NCBI GenBank assembly: GCA_902362705.1
Contig: CABIXK010000004.1
Coordinates: 1 to 64,000 of the forward strand
Direction of reading: 5' to 3'
Source: Rikenellaceae bacterium
GTDB taxonomy: Bacteria; Bacteroidota; Bacteroidia; Bacteroidales; Rikenellaceae
DNA length: 64,000 bases
Made by a program: the position numbers and the translations under genes. Below, one piece after another: positions 58,133-64,000 of the stretch (the stretch's first letter is position 1; every line of letters begins with the position of its first letter). The notes below the pieces were generated by a model. It was not told the origin of the DNA and did no database searches. It saw nothing but the letters and a program-made list of their open reading frames with translations.

Positions 58133-60355
58133 ATGAAAAAAACGATCATACATCTTATGCTGTGCCTCGGTGCGCTCCTGCTTTGCGGTGCGTGCCAGAA
58201 GGAGGACACGGGGCGCGACGGTGAGGGTGCCGTGAAGGTTCAGCTGGGTCTGGGCGGGACGCGCGCCGGGATCGATCCCTCGGCCTATCCGTGGACCCAA
58301 TGCGCCATCCGCGTCTACCGCTACGGCGCCGGCGAGGGCGCCGCCCGCGAGCGGCTGCTCGTGCGCCGCTACGCCTCGGTCGGGGAGATGCCCGCGTCGC
58401 TGTGGCTCGCGGCGGGCGACTACGTGATCTCGGTCGAGCTGGGCCAGCAGCCCGAGGATGCGCGGCTGGGTCTGGCGACCTGGGACCGCATGCTCTACCG
58501 CGGCGAGCGCGACTTTACGATCGTCGCCGGTCGGAGCGTCGACGTGGCGGTAGAGTGCCGCGTGGCCAACACGATCGTCGAGGTGGAGTACGACAAGACG
58601 GTTACCGATCTGTTCACCGAGGAGCTCTGGACCAATGTCGCCCTACAGGAGAAATACGACCAGCAGGAGGTGGCTGCGGGCCGAGTGCCCTACCTCGCTT
58701 TTAATAAGGAGAAAGGCCGCGGCTACTTCATCCTGCCCGAGGGGTCGGAGGCCTTCAGCTGGCGCTTCCGCGGCGTGGGCAAGATGGATGGCGAGGACAA
58801 GATCGTGATGGTCGACAAGACCAAGCACGTCTCGACGCTGCCGGGCATGTGCTACACGCTCCGCTTCAAATATTCGCCCGACCTGGGCGGTACGCTCTCC
58901 TTCGAGATAGCCGTCTCGGCCACGTGGGACGAATACAACGACAACGTGATGTTCCAGCCCTCGCCGCAGATCTCGGGCGAAGGCTTCGAGATCGGCGAAC
59001 GCCAGGAGTTCGCCTCGGGGACGATCAACTACGGCATCACCGCGGTGAGCAATCTGGCCGGCGTGACGCTCAAGGTCCGCGAGGGGGGCTCGGACGAGGC
59101 GACGCGCGCCGAGCCGGCCACGTGGCAGATTCCGCTCGAGACGGGCACGCCCGAGCGCGGCATCTCGGTGCGGATGAACACCCCGTCGGACATGCTGCTC
59201 ACGCTGGGCGCCGAGTTCTTCGCGCAGCTGCGCGGCGGCGATCTGGAGCTTATCTTCGAGGTGGTGGACGAGGACGGCCGCGACTCGGAGAAGAGTTCGC
59301 TCCTCCGCACGCAGGGCGTCTTCGACGCCGAGACGACCGACGCCTGGAACGACGGGGCGCAACTCCGGGCCTACGTCTTCGACGAGGCGGCCGCCGACGT
59401 GAAGATTCTCTATCGCGAGCGCGGTACGGAGGAGTGGATCGAGGCCGCCGCCGCGGCCACGACCCAGGGGGGCGTCTACGCCGCTCCGGCCACGCTCCGC
59501 CCCAACACTCCCTACGAGTGCCGCCTCCACTTCGGTCAGAAGGCTGTGAACGGCGCCTCCGAGCAGCGTATCGAGGTGCTCGGGCCGCAGGTCTCCAACG
59601 CCGGGTTCGAGATATGGACGGGCTCTTCGCCGCTGCTGCCCTACGCTTCGGACGCCGATCAGTGGTGGGACACGGGCAACCACGGTTCGGCCACGCTGAA
59701 GAAGAACGTGACGACCAACGTCGAGGATCCGCGCCCCGGATCGTCGGGCAGCACCGCCGCCAAGTTGCAGTCGCAGCATGTCGCCATGTTGGGCATAGGC
59801 AAGTTCGCCGCGGGCAATATCTTTCTGGGCAAGTATCTCGGCACGGACGGCACGGACGGCGTGATCGGGTTCGGCAAGCCCTTCGACTTCACCTACCGGC
59901 CCCGCAAGCTGACCTTCTGGTACAAGGGGTCGGTCGGGACGGTCGACTACGCAGGCGGCGCCGTGGGCAATGGGGATTCGGATGTCTCGCAGGTCTACAT
60001 CCTGCTGTGCAAGACGAGCGGACCCCACGTAGTCAAGACCAGGAAGGGCAACGAGGATACTTTTCTCGATTTCAGCAAGAACTCGAAGACCATCACCTAT
60101 TGTTCGGCTCCTAACGGCACGGACAGCGGCAACGACCGCACCGACGGCAAGATCATCGCCTGGGCCGAGTGGACCAACCAGGTCTCCACGGCCGAGTGGA
60201 AGCAGATCACCCTCACGCTCCACTACAACGAGGAGTACGAAGGCGAGGTGCCGACCTACCTCATGCTCACGGCCTCGGCCAGCAAGTACGGCGACTACTT
60301 CGCCGGATCGACGGGCAGCGTGATGTATCTCGACGATTTCGAACTGGTCTACTAA
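58133..60355 (+). CDS. DUF4493 + PCMD domain lipoprotein
   Basis: Lipoprotein of 740 residues. After the signal (MKKTIIHLMLCLGALLLCGAC) comes a DUF4493 domain (YVISVELGQQPEDARLGLAT, RSVDVAVECRVANTIVEVEY; to about 260), then a bridging region. The C-terminal PCMD domain spans about 480-740: VSNAGFEIWTGSSPLLPYAS, QWWDTGNHGSATLKKNVTTN, MLGIGKFAAGNIFLGKYLGT and a final YLDDFELVY. PCMD is a galactose-binding-like domain suspected to bind carbohydrate. The same domain ends the last gene of this operon. The protein is probably exposed on the cell surface and may bind glycans (inference). Confidence 0.82.
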   Translation: MKKTIIHLMLCLGALLLCGACQKEDTGRDGEGAVKVQLGLGGTRAGIDPSAYPWTQCAIRVYRYGAGEGAARERLLVRRYASVGEMPASLWLAAGDYVISVELGQQPEDARLGLATWDRMLYRGERDFTIVAGRSVDVAVECRVANTIVEVEYDKTVTDLFTEELWTNVALQEKYDQQEVAAGRVPYLAFNKEKGRGYFILPEGSEAFSWRFRGVGKMDGEDKIVMVDKTKHVSTLPGMCYTLRFKYSPDLGGTLSFEIAVSATWDEYNDNVMFQPSPQISGEGFEIGERQEFASGTINYGITAVSNLAGVTLKVREGGSDEATRAEPATWQIPLETGTPERGISVRMNTPSDMLLTLGAEFFAQLRGGDLELIFEVVDEDGRDSEKSSLLRTQGVFDAETTDAWNDGAQLRAYVFDEAAADVKILYRERGTEEWIEAAAAATTQGGVYAAPATLRPNTPYECRLHFGQKAVNGASEQRIEVLGPQVSNAGFEIWTGSSPLLPYASDADQWWDTGNHGSATLKKNVTTNVEDPRPGSSGSTAAKLQSQHVAMLGIGKFAAGNIFLGKYLGTDGTDGVIGFGKPFDFTYRPRKLTFWYKGSVGTVDYAGGAVGNGDSDVSQVYILLCKTSGPHVVKTRKGNEDTFLDFSKNSKTITYCSAPNGTDSGNDRTDGKIIAWAEWTNQVSTAEWKQITLTLHYNEEYEGEVPTYLMLTASASKYGDYFAGSTGSVMYLDDFELVY

Positions 60356-60365
60356 TACGCATCGC

Positions 60366-61211
60366 ATGACACGACGCGCAGTAAAACTTCTGGCCGTACT
60401 GGCGGGGCTCCTCCTCGCGGCGCAGCTCCGCGGGGCCGAGCCCGAAACGGCCGGATCCGGTATCGCTGGCTCCGCCCCCGCCGCGCAGGTCTCCGTCCCC
60501 GGCAGCCTGGCCGCGCAGTCGGCGGCGGAGGATCCCCGCCGCGAGCGCGGTCTGGTCGACATCTCGCACGTCTTCGTGCCCGAGGGGCAGTGGATCTTCG
60601 GCGGCACGGCCTCCTACTCGACCCATACCAACGCGAGCTACACCTTCTTCGTGGTCGAGAACATCGACTCGGAGGGCTACACCTTCAAGGTGAGCCCCAT
60701 GATCGGCTACGCCCTGCGCAACAACATGGCCTTGGGCGGCCGCTTCATCTACGGCCGTTCGCTGCTGCGCGTCGACTCGGGCGAGCTGAACCTGGGCGAC
60801 GAGGAGTCGGGCACCCACCTCTCGGCCGAATACTACTACACGCTGCGCCACTCCTACTCGGCGGCCCTCTTCTGGCGCCAGTATATCCCGCTGGGGCGCA
60901 ACAAGCGTTTCGCCCTCTTCAATGAGATCTCCTTCACGGCGGGCGGTCACCAGAAGAAGTTCGCCGCCGACCAGCCAGTGCGCGGCACCTTCGAGACGGG
61001 CTACTCCCTCTCGCTGGGCGTCTCGCCCGGCATCATCGCCTTCGCGTCGAACACGATGGCCGTGGAGGTCAACGTGGGCGTGATGGGTGTGAGCTATACG
61101 CGGGCCCGTCAGGATCAGAACCACGTGCACGAGGCCGAGTTCAAGTCGAGCTTCATGAACTTCAAGGTCAACCTGCTGTCGATCGGTCTGGGTGTGTCGT
61201 TCTATCTTTAA
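60366..61211 (+). CDS. Outer-membrane beta-barrel protein (paralogue 1)
   Basis: Protein of 281 residues with an N-terminal signal (MTRRAVKLLAVLAGLLLAAQ), an Ala-rich linker to about residue 60, and then an eight-to-ten strand amphipathic barrel. Strands include QWIFGGTASYSTHTNASYTF, FKVSPMIGYALRNNMALGGR, AALFWRQYIPLGRNKRFALF and NLLSIGLGVSFYL at the end (terminal aromatic/hydrophobic strand, as in outer-membrane barrels). It is paralogous in layout to the next gene (both start with VFVPEG- or KMVGLTVS-like first strands). It could be a partner or anchor for the PCMD lipoproteins. The start overlaps nothing; it follows the previous gene after ten bases. Confidence 0.7.
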   Translation: MTRRAVKLLAVLAGLLLAAQLRGAEPETAGSGIAGSAPAAQVSVPGSLAAQSAAEDPRRERGLVDISHVFVPEGQWIFGGTASYSTHTNASYTFFVVENIDSEGYTFKVSPMIGYALRNNMALGGRFIYGRSLLRVDSGELNLGDEESGTHLSAEYYYTLRHSYSAALFWRQYIPLGRNKRFALFNEISFTAGGHQKKFAADQPVRGTFETGYSLSLGVSPGIIAFASNTMAVEVNVGVMGVSYTRARQDQNHVHEAEFKSSFMNFKVNLLSIGLGVSFYL

Positions 61212-61223
61212 CTCCGCCTCACG

Positions 61224-62204
61224 ATGAAAAGAGTGCTTTCATATATAGCTCCGCTGCTTCTGCTCGCCCTCGGGTGCCTTCCCGTGCGGGCCGCTGCCGC
61301 AGAAGAGGCCGGGACCCCGGATGCCGTGGCCGCGGCGCCGGATGCCTCGGCTGCCAGCGCGCCTGCGCCGGACGCACCGGCCATGCCCGCCGACACGTTG
61401 CAGGCGGTCGGCGCTCCCGCCATGCCCGCCGACACGCTGCAGGCGGTCGGCGCTCCCGGGCCGATGCGCACGAAGCGGCGCTTCCTGCCCACCTCGCGGC
61501 GCTTCGACCGCGAGATCAACAAGGGGCGCTTCGTCTACAAGGGGGAGAAGATGGTGGGGCTCACCGTCTCCTACGGCACCCTCTCGTCGGAGGACGCCGA
61601 CATGTTTCCCGTCTTCGAGAACATCAACCTCGACGGCAACGTGATGACCGTCAACCCCTTCTTCGGCTACTTCTACCGCAACAACAACTGCTTCGGCGTG
61701 CGCTTCGGCTACACGAGCATCTCGGGCAAGCTCGACACGTTCGACGTCAACCTGGGCGACCAGAACGATCTGGACATCGACATCCCGTGGCTCGATCTGT
61801 CGAGCGAGCGCTTCTCGTTCGGCCTCTTCCACCGCTCCTACGTGGCCCTCGACGAGAAGGGGCGCTTCGGCCTCTTCGCCGAGCTCGAACTCTCGTTCTC
61901 CACGGGCGAGAACACCTTCGCCTACAAGTCGGGCGAGGCGGTCAAGCAGACCAATTCGGAGAGCATGACCCTGCGCGCGGGCTTCAACCCCGGCGTGGCG
62001 GTCTACGTCTTCCCCAACGTCTGCGCCACGCTCTCGTTCGGCCTGGGCGGCTTCAAGTACACCGCGACCGACCAGTACGACGCCCAGGGGGCGAAGATCG
62101 GCTCGCGCCGCTACTCCAAGATGAATTTCAAGCTCAACCTGGCCGACATACGGATCGGCATGAACATCCATTTGTGGAACAAGAAAAAGGCGATACGCGG
62201 ATGA
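61224..62204 (+). CDS. Outer-membrane beta-barrel protein (paralogue 2)
   Basis: Protein of 326 residues with signal MKRVLSYIAPLLLLALGCLP. A proline/alanine-rich linker contains two exact copies of APAMPADTLQAVG (residues about 51-76). The barrel then begins MVGLTVSYGTLSSEDADMFP, with strands FFGYFYRNNNCFGVRFGYTS, RFGLFAELELSFSTGENTFA and MNFKLNLADIRIGMNIHLW. Barrel features match paralogue 1 immediately upstream. It ends ATGA-overlapping with the next PCMD gene, so it is coupled to it. The function may be transport or anchoring at the outer membrane, which is not evident from the sequence. Confidence 0.7.
   Translation: MKRVLSYIAPLLLLALGCLPVRAAAAEEAGTPDAVAAAPDASAASAPAPDAPAMPADTLQAVGAPAMPADTLQAVGAPGPMRTKRRFLPTSRRFDREINKGRFVYKGEKMVGLTVSYGTLSSEDADMFPVFENINLDGNVMTVNPFFGYFYRNNNCFGVRFGYTSISGKLDTFDVNLGDQNDLDIDIPWLDLSSERFSFGLFHRSYVALDEKGRFGLFAELELSFSTGENTFAYKSGEAVKQTNSESMTLRAGFNPGVAVYVFPNVCATLSFGLGGFKYTATDQYDAQGAKIGSRRYSKMNFKLNLADIRIGMNIHLWNKKKAIRG
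61374..61451. repeat. Tandem 39-bp repeat in the barrel-protein linker
   Basis: Two copies (61374-61412 and 61413-61451) encode APAMPADTLQAVG twice. The copies differ at very few bases, so the duplication is recent. The frame is kept. Confidence 0.85.
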
Positions 62205-63835
62205 ACCGGCTGAAACTGCTCTGCGCGGCGCTCGCGGCGTCGCTGACGCTCCCCTCGTGCATCGAGAACGACCTGCCCTACCCGGTGGTCGTGTGCGCCA
62301 TCGAGTCGATCGCGGCCGAGGGGCTCGCGGGCGATCCGGCGATCGACGCCTCGGCGCGCCGCGTGACGCTGCCGCTGCTCGAGACCACAGACATCCGCGA
62401 GGTGCGGATCACCGAGGCGACCATCACCGAGGGGGCCGAGGCTTCGCTCGCCATCGTCGGGAGCCACGACCTGCGCCTGCCGCTGGCCGTAACCCTCTCG
62501 CGCTACCAGGACTACGCGTGGACCATCGAGGCGTCGCAGACCATCGAGCGGCGCTTCGCCGTCGCCGGCCAGATCGGCGCCACCGTGTGGGACGAGGCCG
62601 ACCGCACGGCGCGCGCCTACGTCGGCACGGACGAACTCACGTCGGTCGAGGTGCTGGCGCTCAAGCTCGGGCCCGCGGGCATCACCCGCATGTCGTGCGC
62701 CGACGTGCCCGACCTGAACGAGAGCAACCTCTCCGCGCTCCACGACTTCACGACGCCCCGCCGCGTCGACGTGACCTACCACGGGCGCACCGAGAGCTGG
62801 TACCTCACGGTGGAGTATACCGATCTGAAGGTCGACTGGTCGCGCATCGACGCCTGGTCGCACTCCGCGTGGCTCTACGCCCAGGGGCAGAGCGACGCGC
62901 AGCCCGGCTTCCGCTACCGCGAGGAGGGGGCCGAGGAGTGGATCGAGGTCGACGCCGCGGCGATCGCGGTCGACGGAGGGTCGTTCTCGACGCAGATCCG
63001 AGGGCTCCGGCCCCAGACGCGCTACGAGGCCGTGGCGAGCTCCGACGCCGACCTGACCGAGGTGCGCAGCTTCACCACCGAGGCGGCGCTGCCGCTGCCC
63101 AACGGCGGTTTCGAGGAGTGGAGCAAGCCGGGCAAGATCGTCTATCCCTACCTGTCGGACGACGACGCCTTCTGGGACAGCGGCAACAAGGGCTCGGCGA
63201 CGGTCGGCGAAACCATCTGCGAGGGCGACGCCGACGTGCGCCCCGGCTCGTCGGGCACGCGCTCGGCACGCCTCACGTCGAAGTTCGCCTCGGTGCTCGG
63301 CATCGGCAAGTTCGCCGCGGGCAACATCTTCATCGGCACCTATGCCGAGACCGTCGGCACCAACGGCAAGGTCAACTTCGGCCGTCCGTTCGCCGCCCAC
63401 CCCGTGGCGCTGCGCGGCTGGCTCAAGTATACGCAGGGCAAGATCGACCGCATCGACAAGCAGCCCCCCGGGCAGACGCTCACCACAGACGACTACGACC
63501 AGGGGTCGATCTACGTGGCTCTGGGCACCTGGACGGCGGCCGCCTACGGCGGTACGGACCAGTCGCCCGTGCAGATCTACACCAAGGACCAGTCGACTTT
63601 CTTCGACAAGAACGCCCCCGACGTGCTGGCCTTCGGCGAGTTGGTGCTCACCGAGAGCGTCGACGGGTGGACGCAGTTCACCATCCCCATCGAGTGGCGG
63701 CGCACCGACGCGGTGCCGACCCACCTGATGATCGTCTGCTCGGCCTCGCGCTGGGGCGACTACTTCACCGGCTCGACGGCCAACCGCATGTCGCTTGACG
63801 ACTTCGAGCTCATCTACGACTACGGCGATCTCTGA
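62201..63835 (+). CDS. PCMD domain lipoprotein
   Basis: Lipoprotein of 544 residues with signal MNRLKLLCAALAASLTLPSC (Cys20). An N-terminal beta domain (LPYPVVVCAIESIAAEGLAG) is followed by a central region (WTIEASQTIERRFAVAGQIG) and the C-terminal PCMD domain from about 300: LPNGGFEEWSKPGKIVYPYL, FWDSGNKGSATVGETICEGD, VLGIGKFAAGNIFIGTYAET and SLDDFELIYDYG. The end matches the PCMD of the gene at 58.1 kb closely, so the two are paralogues. It overlaps the previous gene by four bases (ATGA). A surface role with glycan binding is inferred. It appears to be the last gene of the operon. Confidence 0.82.
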   Translation: MNRLKLLCAALAASLTLPSCIENDLPYPVVVCAIESIAAEGLAGDPAIDASARRVTLPLLETTDIREVRITEATITEGAEASLAIVGSHDLRLPLAVTLSRYQDYAWTIEASQTIERRFAVAGQIGATVWDEADRTARAYVGTDELTSVEVLALKLGPAGITRMSCADVPDLNESNLSALHDFTTPRRVDVTYHGRTESWYLTVEYTDLKVDWSRIDAWSHSAWLYAQGQSDAQPGFRYREEGAEEWIEVDAAAIAVDGGSFSTQIRGLRPQTRYEAVASSDADLTEVRSFTTEAALPLPNGGFEEWSKPGKIVYPYLSDDDAFWDSGNKGSATVGETICEGDADVRPGSSGTRSARLTSKFASVLGIGKFAAGNIFIGTYAETVGTNGKVNFGRPFAAHPVALRGWLKYTQGKIDRIDKQPPGQTLTTDDYDQGSIYVALGTWTAAAYGGTDQSPVQIYTKDQSTFFDKNAPDVLAFGELVLTESVDGWTQFTIPIEWRRTDAVPTHLMIVCSASRWGDYFTGSTANRMSLDDFELIYDYGDL

Positions 63836-63895
63836 TCTCCGGCCGGGGCGAGCGTGCTCCGGGCCGGCGGGCGGCGACGGCATCATGTCATAAAT

Positions 63896-63930
63896 CGACG
63901 GGCGATCCCTTGCAGAGGGACCGCCCGTCG
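63896..63930. terminator. Strong hairpin after the lipoprotein operon
   Basis: CGACGGGCG-ATCCCT pairs with AGGGA-CCGCCCGTCG around TGCAG, 60 bases after the last stop. No T-run follows on the plus strand. On the minus strand it is followed by ATTTATGAC, so it could end a transcript entering from the right. Confidence 0.45.
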
Positions 63931-64000
63931 GCGTTGTCGGGGTAGGGCGCACTGCGTCGCCCCGGCTATTTTCGGCTTCGGTTATTTGCGGCCCCGGCCC

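Overview
The window looks like a chromosome segment of a high-GC gut Bacteroidota, most likely an Alistipes-type member of Rikenellaceae (inference). The reasons are TAnnTTTG -7 promoter elements, DUF4493/PCMD lipoproteins, DUF4301 and DUF5683 proteins, a bacterial V-type ATPase operon with a DUF2764 gene, a TlpA/DUF4369 pair, and strongly GC-biased codons. That bias opens very long spurious ORFs opposite the real genes. The first 7.5 kb is clearly AT-richer and of accessory origin.

Layout. (1) 1-7.6 kb: the end of a mobilizable element or defence island. It holds a headless type I restriction specificity (HsdS) fragment at the left edge, a DUF2971 protein, a coiled-coil membrane protein, MobA relaxase, MobC, an excisionase-like HTH protein, a frameshifted membrane protein, a RhuM protein and a tyrosine integrase. 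It abuts the 3' end of mnmE, a classic island insertion point in other bacteria. (2) 7.6-13.4 kb, minus strand: parA-parB-DUF5683-mltD-mnmE. MnmE carries an unusual repeat-derived insertion in its G domain. (3) 13.5-21.1 kb, plus strand: CPBP protease, then an envelope-biogenesis run (lipoprotein chaperone, SurA-like isomerase, OstA/LptA-like protein, Nudix, MscS), converging on a YidE-type transporter. (4) 23.8-29.5 kb, minus strand: a complete five-gene MacAB-TolC-type efflux operon with a good promoter and terminator. (5) 29.5-35.4 kb: a repeat-rich gap, an orphan small gene, tRNA-Arg(ACG), two TlpA-like lipoproteins around ruvC, then lpxD and coaD. (6) 36-44 kb: a stray prophage-type gene, then a minus-strand run of class IV aminotransferase-like protein, holA, tilS, murB and a Tricorn-like protease. 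(7) 44-45.5 kb: DUF4301 protein, divergent from the protease across a palindromic promoter. (8) 46-53.5 kb: V-ATPase operon E-DUF2764-A-B-D-I-K with a strong terminator. Its K subunit keeps Na+-ligand residues. (9) 53.7-63.8 kb: a surface-lipoprotein operon (fimbrillin-like, DUF4493 proteins, two PCMD proteins, two paralogous outer-membrane barrels).

The least explained structure is a family of about 70-80 bp hairpin repeats in three gene-free gaps (eight copies: four at 22.9-23.7 kb, three at 35.6-35.9 kb, one at 45.8 kb). Their stems differ by paired, compensating substitutions. They share a G-rich one-sided bulge, have two apical subtypes, and are usually followed by a second small palindrome. 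No transposase accompanies them.
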